DNA of 64,000 nucleotides, taken from Hyaloscypha bicolor E. Its lineage: Eukaryota; Ascomycota; Leotiomycetes; Helotiales; Hyaloscyphaceae. Below, in pieces: positions 52,496 through 63,691 of this stretch. Below the pieces are notes generated by a model, which searched no databases, was not told where the DNA came from, and worked only from the letters and a program-made list of their open reading frames with translations. The position numbers were made by a program, and so were the translations under genes. Numbering within the stretch: the first letter of the stretch is position 1; the number at the start of each line of letters is the position of its first letter. The stretch is taken from contig NW_020194557.1 in NCBI RefSeq assembly GCF_002865645.1, forward strand, positions 124,001 to 188,000. Direction: 5' to 3'.

Positions 52496-54022
52496 ATGAC
52501 AACACCACAACTGTCCTTCAAATGCCTACAATGCCATCTGCGCGCCATTCCAAGGGCCCCGCGGCGCTTGTATCATGCCTCCGCATATCTCCTGGCTGAT
52601 CTTCCAAGGCCTACGGTCGCACCGAAGATCTCAATTGACATCAAGCACATCCGCCAAAATGCAGCTCTCTATGAGCAAAACTGCCTGGAGCGCAACTACA
52701 AAACCCAATCCACCTACCCTGCAAGAATAAACGCGCTCCTTGAGCAATGGCACATCCACCAGCGCGAAGCCCGTGGTTTAAGAGAGCGGAACAATCGGCT
52801 GAAGCTGCAGCTCGCAATTCCTACTACACTTCGAGACGAGGATTCCGACGAGGCGCTGGGCCTGAAGGATATGACAAAGGAGCAATTGATCGACGAGGCC
52901 CGAGCACTGAAAGAGAAGATATCCTCAATTGAAGAGAAGGAGTCTGCTGTTCAGTCCGAAATCGATTCTCTCGCAGCAGCAATCCCAAATCTCACGAGCA
53001 AGGAAACGCCCAGAGGCAATGAGCCAAAGGTGGTTGGCTACATCAACGAACATCCCGAACCAGACCCTTCTTCTTCCGATCGAGTCTGGCGGTCACATGT
53101 ACATATTGGCAGCGAATTGAATCTTCTCGACTTCGCAGGCGCGGCTACGACAAGTGGATGGGGATGGTATTTCCTACTCAACGAAGCTGCACAACTTGAA
53201 CAGGCATTGGTACAATATGCGCTCAGCGTAGCCCGGAAACACGGCTGGGGAATGGCGAGCCCACCCAGTATGGTATATAGCCACATCGCAGCAGCGTGTG
53301 GATTTCAACCGCGAGATCAGAATGGCGAGCAGCAGATTTACAACATCCAGCAGAATCCCAATGACGTGGGGAGGAAACCAGAGCTGAGTCTTGCGGGGAC
53401 GGCGGAGATACCGCTTGCTGGGATGAAAGCGAATACTACCCTCGAAGAGTCGGATTTACCGTTGAAGCGTGTCGGTGTCTCTCGTTGCTTTCGGGCTGAG
53501 GCTGGTGCAAGAGGGGTTGATACGAAAGGTTTATACCGTGTTCATGAGTTTACGAAAGTCGAGATGTTTGCCTGGACAATGAATTCTACGGAAGCCTCTA
53601 CTGCAGTCTTTGATGAGATCCTATCTATTCAAACCGAGATCTTGCAATCGCTAGGACTGCACTGCAGAATCCTAGAGATGTCTAGTACGGATCTGGGAGC
53701 ATCTGCAACGCGGAAACGCGATATTGAGGCTTTCTTTCCGGCCAGGCCAAAGGATGATGGGTGGGGAGAAGTCACGTCTGTGAGCACATGCTCAGATTAC
53801 CAGAGTCGAAGGCTGGCTACAAAAGTCGATGTCCGGAATCTCGGGGGCAAGATTGCCTTCCCTTATACCGTGAATGGTACTGCTTTGGCTGTCCCGAGGG
53901 TTTTAGCGGCGATTTTGGAGAACGGGTGGAATGAGAGGAATCTGGAAGTCAAGATACCCGAAGTGTTATGGCCGTGGATGGATGGGATGAAAGTCATTAA
54001 GCAGAAGGAAAGGCTGCGGTAA
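52496..54022 (+). CDS. DIA4: Mitochondrial seryl-tRNA synthetase
   Basis: Intronless, 508 residues. Class II aminoacyl-tRNA synthetase (EC 6.1.1.11) that charges mitochondrial tRNA-Ser. The first ~30 residues are basic and Ser-rich with few acidic residues (LRAIPRAPRRLYHASAYLL), a mitochondrial presequence. An N-terminal tRNA-binding coiled-coil arm spans about residues 50-165 (HQREARGLRERNNRLKLQL; ALKEKISSIEEKESAVQSEI). The catalytic core has motif 1 near LNEAAQLEQALVQYAL, motif 2 as FRAEAGARGVDTKGLYRVHE and motif 3 as NGTALAVPRVLAAILE. The presequence and arm features match yeast Dia4 rather than cytosolic Ses1. The start is the ATG directly before the presequence. Confidence 0.93.
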   Translation: MTTPQLSFKCLQCHLRAIPRAPRRLYHASAYLLADLPRPTVAPKISIDIKHIRQNAALYEQNCLERNYKTQSTYPARINALLEQWHIHQREARGLRERNNRLKLQLAIPTTLRDEDSDEALGLKDMTKEQLIDEARALKEKISSIEEKESAVQSEIDSLAAAIPNLTSKETPRGNEPKVVGYINEHPEPDPSSSDRVWRSHVHIGSELNLLDFAGAATTSGWGWYFLLNEAAQLEQALVQYALSVARKHGWGMASPPSMVYSHIAAACGFQPRDQNGEQQIYNIQQNPNDVGRKPELSLAGTAEIPLAGMKANTTLEESDLPLKRVGVSRCFRAEAGARGVDTKGLYRVHEFTKVEMFAWTMNSTEASTAVFDEILSIQTEILQSLGLHCRILEMSSTDLGASATRKRDIEAFFPARPKDDGWGEVTSVSTCSDYQSRRLATKVDVRNLGGKIAFPYTVNGTALAVPRVLAAILENGWNERNLEVKIPEVLWPWMDGMKVIKQKERLR

Positions 54023-54494
54023 ATAATGTCTTATGTGAAAATTTCTGTATATTTCTGGCCCGGAGAAGTTGTATATACACACACAACGCTGCTATGCTCC
54101 AATTCCAACTCTTCTCCAGAGACTTCGAACTACCAAGGTCCTGAAAGTAAATCTCAATTCACATAAATACAACAGATGAAACCGACAGGCGCCGTAGAGA
54201 CGTTCGATTTGATCATTTGAACCTCGAATATTCTTTGAACAAGATTTCCTATCCTGTCGGTAACATTCTCCATCATCTTAACACGGTGGGACAGTCACTT
54301 CTCAACAGGCAATACAGCACAAAACATGAGTTAAGGAAGAAATTTCAGTAATCAATTCGCTAAAACGCTATTCATTCAAGTCATAATTCCCACACTCGCT
54401 CTCTCCTCATCCATCTCACCAATCCAATCTCCGGTCCAGCCTCCAAATACTTACAAGAATCGACAAAAGCCTCCTATAAAAAGCAATGACTACA
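54023..54494. other. Convergent 3' spacer
   Basis: 472 bp between the ends of the SerRS gene and the coiled-coil gene. No supported ORF or repeat. Confidence 0.4.
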
Positions 54495-57400
54495 CTAAAC
54501 AGCCTGTCCAGCCTCTTCATACAACACCACCAGCCCATGTTCATGCTCAGCTTCTGTCTCCTCGCCAGAATGTTCGCCCTCACCGTCGCCATCTATACTA
54601 CCGGTCCACTCCGTACCTTCATCGATACTCTCGCTCACACCGGTGCCCGTACTCGTTAAGATCGTGGTGCCTCTGCTGCTTCTCCTCATAGTCTCGCCCT
54701 CGCTTTCTTCCCCGTTGCTACCCTCGTCATCGTCTTCCTCACTTTCTTTCAAAGCAAGGTTCTCCTTGTTTAAGTCGCCGTACTTCCGGTTGAGCGATCC
54801 GCCCCAACTTGACTTCCTCAGAGCACCAGCACCACCAGGAGTTTTGACGCTATGGCTACGCTTGAAGTTACCTGTCGGAATATTATGCGTAATTTGGTTC
54901 AAGGAGAGGATACGTCTGGATGCTCCCGCAGGATTGACGATTGGGACACTGACCACAGCACGGTTGCCACCCATCGCCATGCTGACCGCGCTTTGTGTAG
55001 TGTAGGAAGCTCTCGACGTAGCACTAGAGACGATCGATCCGGTTGTCGAGGTAGCATGGCTTGGGACTCGCTTTCGATCCATGGCGTCCCGCCCCTTGTT
55101 GGACTTCGAAATGAGAAGAGCTCGAGAATGATCGATCACTCCTTCCAGAATGCGGCGCTCAAGGCCCTCGGCTCGTGCTTCCATGGCATGGAGTTCCTCA
55201 CGTCTGATTCGTAAGGCAGTCTCGAGACTGGAAACATCTGCGGAGAGGCGCATCTTCTGATGTGCTAGGTCTTCTTGCTCTGCTTTGAGAATTGCGACAG
55301 ACTCCTTCAAATTGTCTTCCTCTTCACGCAGGCCTACAACGGTGGCCTCAACTTGCTCCTTCTGAGCAATTCGCTTTTCAAGGGCAATCGTAGCAGCTTC
55401 AACAGCCTTTTCCTTGTCTTCGTGGTCATTGGCAATGCGTTGAGTTTGAGCCGACACAAAATTGGAGACCTCTGCCGCAGTCTGCATAACCTGTTGGTGT
55501 ATCTTGTCAAGCATTTCCAATTGGGCAAAGGACTTCCCAGCAGCGTGCATGTGATCCACGAGTTTGTCCAGCTTTTCGTGGACCGGGCTGTCGTCGTATT
55601 TCTCGGGAGGTGGAGGTGCTTCTTGGAGCAATGGCGTCTCAACAGGTGCAGGCCTCTCGGCGATTTTCTCTTGAAGGGCTGTAGTAGAAGATTTAGAGTG
55701 CTCATAGTGCTGTCCAACGATGAGAAGCACGTCCTTGATGGATTCGAGGATCTTGGGATTATATTCCGTGACATGATTCTGAACACCCTCAATGGCATGG
55801 ATTGTCTTGAAGACTTGTTCTCGGGTGAGTTGATGCTCAGCTTTGGCGTCGGCATGAGTCTCTTCAACTCTCGTGAAGGTATCCTCAACCCTGTTGAATA
55901 CGGTCTTTGAAGCTTCATCCATCTTATCAACCGAGTCGGTCAGAGTCGTACCTAGAGTATCGATGAGGATCTTCAGCTCTTCGGCCACGGCTTTGGTGCC
56001 TAATAGCGCAGCTTCGGTTTCGAGATTCTTCTCATCTCCCAGTTTCGCCTTTGCTTCCGCCGAGAGTTGTGCTTCATCGTATTTGCTCATCAGCTCGCTG
56101 AATTTCTCATCAAGCTTGGAATCGAATTTGTCCCAAGTCTGCTGGAATTTCTCATCCGATTCGAGTTTCGAACCAACCACTCCAGCATTGGATTTCTCAA
56201 ATTCGCTCTTCATTGTCTCGAACATTTCCTTGATATCATCAGTAATGTTTGCATTCTGGCTGATGGTTTCTCCAAGACTCTCGAGGAATTTCCCCAAGGC
56301 TTCGACGCTGGTAGCTCCTTCATCAAGCTTCTCCTTAATGGCATCTTTGAATTCTTCAAGGAAGGTCTTGATCTCAGTGACACGTTCACTAACTCCGACC
56401 GTCTCTGCTTGGCGTTCTTCGAATGCTTTGGCATTGGTTTCCGCATGAGTTTCGATGCGGCCCTTGAATTCTTTCATCAATTCTCCCAGATTCTTGACAT
56501 CCTCTTTCGAAGCCAGATCTGCCAGGTCGGACGACACCATCTGCTCAATAGTCGTCTTTACATCGAGACACACCGCCTCAACGGCTTCAACATCCGTCTT
56601 CGTCACCTTTTCAAGATCCTCAGAGTCCTTGAGTGCGCGTTCCTTAAGCTCTTCGAGACCTCCAAGAATGTCGCGTACCAAGACCTCAATGACATTGACA
56701 TCGTCGCGCTTGGTGACATCCTCCAGATGCGCTGTTAGGTCTTTCACAGAATCCCGAGTCTCTGAAACTAAGAGCTCCATGGTATCGAGATGTTCCTTTC
56801 TGTCCAGGTCCTCACTCTCCATGTCATCGAGCTTGGCTTTGGTATTTCGAAGGAGCGTCTCTATGGCCTCCATGTCCTCTCTCTTGACCCCATCCTCATC
56901 CCCTGACCTGTCTTGGCTCGACATCCCTGAGACCGACTCTTGGACATTACGGAGCATTTCCTCAACGTCGGCAAGATCATGGCGTGATAAGGATCCAGGA
57001 GCAGGTTGTGGGGGAGGGGGCGGTATCGATTCTAGGGCCTCAACTTTGATCCGAAGCTGCGTAATCAAAACCTCCAAGTTATCGATGTCATTTCGTTTCA
57101 AGCCCTCGGCGGCAATAACAGCTTTATCACTAATCTCTGCCACAGCTTGTTCTCCGTGCCCGTTTTCTCGCAGTCTGTCGATATCAGCTCGGACTCCTTC
57201 AAGACCAGCCTTGAGAGTGTCCAAGATTTCATAGCTGACAGTCATATCAACAGGCTTGTTACCGATCCTCTCAACTTCGATGCGAAGACCTGTGAGTCCG
57301 TCGTGGAGAGCATCAAGTATTTCGCCAGTGCCAGAGAGAACGCTCTCACCGCCGTCACGGGGTCTCTCAATATCTGCGCGGAGACTTTCGAGACCTGTTC

Positions 57401-60222
57401 TGAAAGCCTCGAGAATCTCATCGTTGCCAGCGGTTGGGACGCTGCGGACGAGAGAAGAACCCATCGCCTCCCTGAGATGCTCCAGCTCGCCTTGAATGGC
57501 CTCAAGTGAACGGGTTGACCCCTTGGAGACTGCCATCTCTATTTCGGCAGTAAAAGAATCGAAGCACTCACGCATGCTTTCCATGAGCTCATCTTTGACG
57601 TTAAGATCAGCGGCACGATCGACGTAGCTTTCCATGTCGTTTCGAAGCTTTTCCAATCCATCCTTGGTTGCATCCAGTACTTGCTCTGTATCCCGTCCCA
57701 GAGCCGACACATTTTGCTTCGCTTCGTCAGAGACAGCCTTGAACTCCGCATGCAGAGAGTCGTAGATTTCGTGCAATTTATCCATGATTTGCTCTGCGTA
57801 GGGATCCATAGGTGGTGCCTCTCTGAAACCCTCTTTGACTGCGTCGAAGAGGTCGTCTCGTGTCAAGCCTCCGCTAACATCTCGGCTTAAAGCGGTAGTG
57901 TTGGCAGCAAAGTCGAATCCATGTAGTCCCTCTTTGACAGCAAGCAGCATATCATCTCGGGTGATTTCTGGTTCTCTAGGTTCTGGCGCAGGGGCGGCCG
58001 GAAACTCAAATTCCTCCAAGCACTCTCTAACTGCATCAAGAATCTCATCGCGTGAGAGACTTGCCTCCGTCTCAACTTTAGGAGGAGAGAAATGCTTCAA
58101 TCCTTCTACCACTGCTGCAAATACCTCTTCGCGTGACGCTGCTCCAAGTCCTCGGGAATGGTCCTGTGGAGCGTACTCTTGGATTCCTTCCTTTAAGCAT
58201 GTCAGGAGCTCTTCTCGTTCTAGACCGAAATGTTGCAGTTCGATATCTGGCTTGTAGTTCTCCCAAGCCTCCTTCACTGCTTCGATAATATCCTCCTTCT
58301 CCACGACAGGGCTTCGTGATTGTTGTGGTTCCTCATTTAAAGCCGCTCTCACGGCATTGTAAATTTCTTGATAGTCAACAGTGTTGCGTGATACTATAGA
58401 AGATGAAGATTGTCGTCGATGTTCGCGGAGAACACGATCCATATGGTGCTTCAGCTCCTCAAGTCCATCTTGGACAACCCGAGCCACATGCTCCTTTTCG
58501 GCACCAACATCTCTTGCAGGGGAGTCCTTCTTGCTGGACTGCTCTAATTTCCGACCAATCTCCCGACCCATGCCCAAGACTTCACCTCGAAGCTCTCGAA
58601 CTAAAGCCTTCACTTCTGCTGTGAGCCCTCCTCCTTGGGCTACGCTATCCTTGATTGTACGGATGATCTTCAGGATATCCTCATTGAGAACATCCGCCCC
58701 ACGGGTTGCTTCGGCGCCTCTAACATTCTCCTTGTTCGCTCCGACCGCGAGGAGGGCCTCAACTCGTTGCATCATGGGACCAGATCTTGCTTGGTCGAAA
58801 TCAAGCTCCAATCTGGGGGGCTCACCGAAGCTGAAATTGCGAGGTCTATTTCCGGCCATACCACTCCCATTACCACTACCAAGCGGGACAATAGCCTGTA
58901 AGTTATTGTTTCTGATCTGCTGAAGTAGATCATCAAGCTTCTGCGCAGTAGAACTTCCATCTCGAGCAAGGCGATCTGCAACTTCTGTCAGACGAGAAAC
59001 AAGCTGGTTCTGGCCTTCCTTGGTGCCCATCTCTCGAAGGATCTTTTCCAGTAGGGCAAGACTAGCAGCACCATCTGGATTACAACACATTGGGCTAACC
59101 ATCGATTCTCTATCCAGGGAGGCCGAAAAGCTGTTAGGGCTTGGAATCCGTGGAAGGGAGAATGGTTTAATAGCTCTTGATCCAGGGGAGCTGTGGGGTT
59201 TGTTCTCTAAGAAAAGTGGCCCGGGTCCGTAGATGCTTGATTGTCGAGAACCAGCTTCCGAGATGTTGTTAACAAGTTCTCGAAGTGTCTTCCGGATATC
59301 TTCATCCCGAGAATTTGTGGCCTCCTTCAGACTGACAAGATCGGTTGCGTTGTCCTTGCTTCTCCTGCTAAGTTGGGCCATTTCTCGTTGCAAACCCGTG
59401 GCAATGCTCGTGAGGCTGAGGATCTGGGTGGAAATTGCGTGGAAGGTCTGTGGAGTGCGAACCAGCGCAGTAGATTCATTAGTCACGTTAGAGAGTGGTT
59501 CATCCATGTCCCTGTTGGCCATAGTCTGTAATGCCAACATTGTAGCTGATTGAGGTGGTGTATTCTCGCCGAGTATACTCTGAGGTGGTCTTCGAAGCGA
59601 CGGTCTCATGGAGGGCGTGTCTCGAGTTGGAGTTTCCCTACCAGAAGTTGGGGTAGCGGAGCGATTCGAGTCCCTCTCTGGTGACTTCTCTGGTGACCGC
59701 AATTCCAATTGGAACTCTTTGTTTGTATGTGGTGTTGATGGCCGACCTGCACTCTTCTCTGGTGATCTGGGTGAACTGAAAGAACCTCCCTCCAACAAAT
59801 TGCTCAAATCTCTCACGTTTCCAGTTTGAAGTGATTGCATACGCTTGTGAGCAGCGCCCTTAATTAGAGACCGTTCGGGGGAAGTTTCGATGCGCTTGGA
59901 AACTGCATTTGTGACGTAGCCACTTTCTCGGGCTTTTTCGGTCAAGGCAGCGTGTGCGGATTGTATCGCACTCGAGGTATTGGGTCGTGAGGTTACAATG
60001 GGGGAGGATGGATTCATAGGTAGTGGAGGAGGTGCGCGTTCCGGATCAGAGCTGTCCCACCTGTGAAGCTTGCCATTAGCACAAGTCCTAGCCTGTAAAC
60101 AGATCGACTTACATAGGCACAATTGCTCGTCCCCCATCTGTTGAAGCAGATTGATGATGTCTCAATTGTCTCTCGCTATCACGCCGTGATTCATGCAAGG
60201 CGTCTCGTTCTGTCGAAGGCAT
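54495..60222 (-). CDS. Large coiled-coil protein with helical repeats
   Basis: Two exons (60222-60113 and 60060-54495) give 1891 residues. The N-terminus MPSTERDALHESRR leads to RAIVPMWDSSDPERAPPPLP, a block I know as conserved in filamentous fungi. The Ser/Pro-rich segment to about residue 230 is disordered. Most of the rest is acidic, heptad-like coiled coil. Between about residues 597 and 775 there are seven related helical repeats with a pattern like (S/T)R(D/E)(D/E)xxxAVKEGLxxF, for example TRDDMLLAVKEGLHGF and SREEVFAAVVEGLKHF. A second related series (residues ~770-1000) has DEILEAFRTGLESLRADIE-type units. The C-terminal part has a dense coiled coil (EKRIAQKEQVEATVVGLREE) and an acidic tail. 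Such proteins are often annotated as chromosome-segregation-ATPase-like but have no ATPase motif. A scaffold or cytoskeletal role is plausible, unproven. Confidence 0.85.
57810..58380 (-). other. Seven tandem helical repeats inside the coiled-coil gene
   Basis: DNA segment coding for units YQEIYNAVRAAL, EKEDIIEAVKEAW, EREELLTCLKEGIQ, SREEVFAAVVEGLKHF, SRDEILDAVRECLEEF, TRDDMLLAVKEGLHGF and TRDDLFDAVKEGF. Spacing is about 25-35 residues, and an aromatic or hydrophobic residue follows the helix in most units. Confidence 0.7.
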
Positions 60223-61136
60223 ACTGATCGAGTGAAGTCGCGAGGAATGAAGTCTGGAATGTTGACGCGCAGGACGTCTGCGGAGGTTCAGACCATGCGA
60301 ATATAGTTGAAGAGGTGGAAAGAGCTCAGGCCACAATGATAGAAAACTCCAAGATACTTAGAGGTCTTTGGGTCAAGGGTTGGTAATGCCGTTTTGATAT
60401 CAAGCAGGGTTTGTGATAGTTGCCAGCTCGGTGTTTATTTTGGCGTGTTTACTTCCGGTTGCGGCAGTCGCGACGAGGCGCCCGGCGAAAATAACCTCCG
60501 ACCCCTTCCCCTTTTCTGTTTCAACCCCACGACATCAACGTAGCATAAAATCGTCATTGAAAATGCTAAGGATATATTTGTGAGATAGGACAGACTACGA
60601 GAAAGTCAACAATGTAGGCGCCTATATCAACATTTCAATAATTAGGAAAATAGTGATGGGAGAGGCAGTTTGGAGAACGGTATTGTAGAGCTCATAAGTT
60701 CCTAATTTTTTTCGGTTCTGTCCACTCATGCGGGTTACTTTCATTGTGTAGAAAAGGAAGGACCAGAGCTTTTACGGTAGCAATTCCTGTTAAGCTTCTG
60801 GAAAAGTATTTTGATCACCAATGTAGGCAGATCTGAGCTTTTATGTCGAGTCGTAGCAAAGGATTCAGAAACACGGATTACAAACGCTAAAGAACTACAC
60901 GACACCAGAGACCTCCAAATGCCTATGTCCAAACTCCAAACTGACTCAAAAACGGTGGGTATCCTCATCGCTCTTTGTTCAATACATCCTCCCTATGATT
61001 CATCAGGGTAGTAACAAAGGAAAATATCATGACGTCGTGGGGAAAATGTTGCTATGGGCCATCCTTCTAATCTTCCAAACTGTGCTGTTCCTCCATAAGC
61101 TGACCGAAGCCTTTCTTGTCGTCCTGCGAGGGCGGC
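60223..61136. other. Spacer between coiled-coil and BTB genes
   Basis: About 910 bp: the promoter of the coiled-coil gene and the 3' flank of the BTB gene, both on the minus strand. Only short frames without domains. Confidence 0.4.
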
Positions 61137-62684
61137 TTATTCGCTCCAGGGGAAATCTCGCTCGTCAACTCGAGTGCACACCAGGTAACTTGAGTTGGAA
61201 CCTTCGCCCGACAGACTGCTCCTCATTAATGGCCGTACGATTTCCCTAGCCATGCTCTTCACCTCTTCCAGCCTCTTCTCAAATTTCTTCAGGCTCTCCC
61301 GAGAGTAGATCTCTGGACTCAGCTTCAAGAATTTCTTGCAATCGTCATGGTTTAGATAGTTGGATGGCGTAGTGCCTAGGATTCGGTAGATGCGTCCCAA
61401 ATTCGTGCTCACTGTTTGGGGAGATGATGAGACGGATGATGTAGGGAGTGGCGAAAATTGCTGAATTGTTTGGTTGGTGTGGTGCGTAGTGGTAACTATG
61501 ACAGTATTGTTTCGAGAATGATGACCATTTCGAGATTGTGGCATTTGAGGCACTTGAGGTAGTGGTGGTGGTGAGGTATGCTCTGCTAGCCATTGCCGGA
61601 ATACCGACACAACAAGCCAATCCAAATAAGAATTCTGTGGCGTGACTCTTTCTCCCCTCGAATTCAGGAGATTGAGGCGGAACAGTCGCCCTTCAATCTT
61701 GCCCACTAGATCTGCGAGATCCTCGACTTTGTCTTCAATAATCTCAATAACAGAAGTAGGTAGCTGATGACGAATGTGTCGTTCTCCAACAGGCCACGCA
61801 CCAACAACGTGGATGAGGGCCTCCTGAAAGATCATTTTAGATTGTGAAAGATATCCGAGTTTTAGGTACGAGGAAGGGTATTTTGCAATTTGTTTCCAAA
61901 GTCGAGATTGGAATTGCAAAAGGTGGTGATCGACTCGTGGGCCAACGACAGCGAGTGCATCATATAGGTCCGCTAAGGTGAGAAGTGATTTGCATTGTAA
62001 GTAGGCGGTTGCGATGTCGATTGGGTCGAGAGCTGGTGGATAATTGTAGAAGATTTTGAAGAGATTATCGTAATCATTGAGAAGGTCTTGCTCTTCTTGA
62101 GTCAGCTGAGGGGCAGATGGCCCATGTGAGGAGGGAGGAAGGCTGAGGTTCGCCACGGATCGGAAAAATGAGGGGTTCGACGAGGGAGGTTTGTTGCGAA
62201 CTGGGGGTGGTCGGATATCGGCCGAACCAAATAAAGAGACTTGGTTGTTTTCCTTTTGTACCAACATAGGAATATCGTCATTACTCGCGCCTGTGTCGAG
62301 CTCATACCTCCATCTCTTCTTCACTTCTCGACCATCTCTACTCCTCGCTGACTCATTGCCCGAGTCCTCCCCCATTCTTGACAATTCTGCTCCGCCATCT
62401 GAAGGTCCTGCCCGCGACCATTCTTGACTTGTGCTGGCTTCGAAGAACCCAGAACATTGCGTGAGAATGAGACGGTGCAGAAGGTAGCGATTCGTTTCGG
62501 AGCCAGCCTTCACGAGTATTTCGACGTCGCCAGTGTGACTGAACACCGGGAATTCGTTCTGCGGAATAAATGATGCACCTCCAGCATGGGATCTGCCATG
62601 CCGTCGATGTCTCGAGGATCTCGAAACTACGGATGAGGGCCCTCGAAGGGCAAGAGCCTGGGAAGGCTCTACCTGCGAGACCAT
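61137..62684 (-). CDS. BTB/POZ-domain protein
   Basis: Intronless, 515 residues. Residues about 44-85 form the start of a BTB/POZ fold (FPVFSHTGDVEILVKAG, then YLLHRLILTQCSGFFEAS). A low-complexity insert of about 120 residues follows, and the fold resumes at DNLFKIFYNYPPALDPIDIATAY with the ALYDALAV-like helices of the BTB C-terminal (BACK-like) region. The family mediates protein-protein contacts, often as substrate adaptors for Cullin-3 ligases; the partner here is unknown. The C-terminal half is a helical region with a Ser/Pro/Gln-rich break and a charged helix near residue 470. The start ATG at 62684 precedes basic, Ser/Arg-rich sequence without a signal peptide. Confidence 0.8.
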   Translation of the reverse strand: MVSQVEPSQALALRGPSSVVSRSSRHRRHGRSHAGGASFIPQNEFPVFSHTGDVEILVKAGSETNRYLLHRLILTQCSGFFEASTSQEWSRAGPSDGGAELSRMGEDSGNESARSRDGREVKKRWRYELDTGASNDDIPMLVQKENNQVSLFGSADIRPPPVRNKPPSSNPSFFRSVANLSLPPSSHGPSAPQLTQEEQDLLNDYDNLFKIFYNYPPALDPIDIATAYLQCKSLLTLADLYDALAVVGPRVDHHLLQFQSRLWKQIAKYPSSYLKLGYLSQSKMIFQEALIHVVGAWPVGERHIRHQLPTSVIEIIEDKVEDLADLVGKIEGRLFRLNLLNSRGERVTPQNSYLDWLVVSVFRQWLAEHTSPPPLPQVPQMPQSRNGHHSRNNTVIVTTTHHTNQTIQQFSPLPTSSVSSSPQTVSTNLGRIYRILGTTPSNYLNHDDCKKFLKLSPEIYSRESLKKFEKRLEEVKSMAREIVRPLMRSSLSGEGSNSSYLVCTRVDERDFPWSE

Positions 62685-63691
62685 TTTCGTTGAACCTTGG
62701 AATTACTGTCGACCATGAGTTATTTGTACCGAGCGTGGGCAGAACGTAGGGAAAACGTGGGAAATGAGCTTACTTATTTAATATGCCATCTTCGCGCAAA
62801 GGTGATGAAAAGCTTGCGCGAGGGCTGAAATTAGTATATACTCCCGTACCTTCCTTCTTCCACGGCGCACACGCGAGGCTTCCTTCTTATCACCACCACC
62901 TCTACTTGTCCCCTAACTTCTGTCTCAGACCAAGTACACTCTGTCTCTCGGCGACTCCTTCACACTCACGAAACGCGTCGAACTATCGCAACAACAAAGC
63001 CAGCAACACAAAGGGTGGACTTCCCCTTGAAGTTGCAGGCTCACACAATCGCGCTCACGCACCAGCCGTGCTGTGGCGACGATCACAAGCAAGGTCTGAG
63101 CATGCCTCCTGTGGCCCAATACTTGTGCATAGCCTAGCAAAGTGCCCCCCTCTTGCACCGAATCAATCCATGGGAAGCTGCAGCTGCATGCATGTCTTGG
63201 TCGAGTTGGCCAGTCTTCTGCGGGCAAGAGGGCGACTTGAGTTCTGCTGTGGATTTGACTGGCCTCCAGCGAGTGCGGCTTGCCAAGAGTATGGTTTTTA
63301 GTGGCCAGCATCGGCCCAATCGAAGGTCGTGGCCGGGAGCCAGGATTTTGTATGCTGAACAGTCTTGCATAACTCGTGCACTATTCTGCACACAGTCGAG
63401 CAGCTGAGCTGACCGAGATCACTGGACGTTGGGCTCACATGATCCATCGCTCAACTTCATCGGAAATGTTCGATATATTCTCATTTGATTTCGGCCGACG
63501 TCGCTGATGCCAGCGAGTGGCCCTAGAGCATAAGATCCCACCGAACCCTCTATCCTTTTTGTTTTACAATGTATGCCATGCCCATTTCTAGCTACCCACC
63601 GTCGTCCCAATGCAAAAAGGCAATCCCACCAAGCCGAACTCCGATCCATCCATCCATTTTAAGATCCCCCAAATATCGCACAAAATAGCAA
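62685..63691. other. Promoter of the BTB gene and 3' flank of the edge gene
   Basis: About 1 kb. Open frames on both strands (62783-63301 plus, 62925-63311 minus) overlap and have no domain. Pyrimidine-rich stretches near 62840-62960 would suit a leader. Confidence 0.4.

Noticed and set aside
55275..57234. Plus-strand frames of 211, 223 and 259 codons inside the coiled-coil gene
   Set aside because: Antisense shadows of a long exon with biased codon use; no domains.
62783..63311. Overlapping frames of 172 (plus) and 128 (minus) codons
   Set aside because: They cover the same DNA in opposite directions, with composition expected from promoter sequence and no domain.
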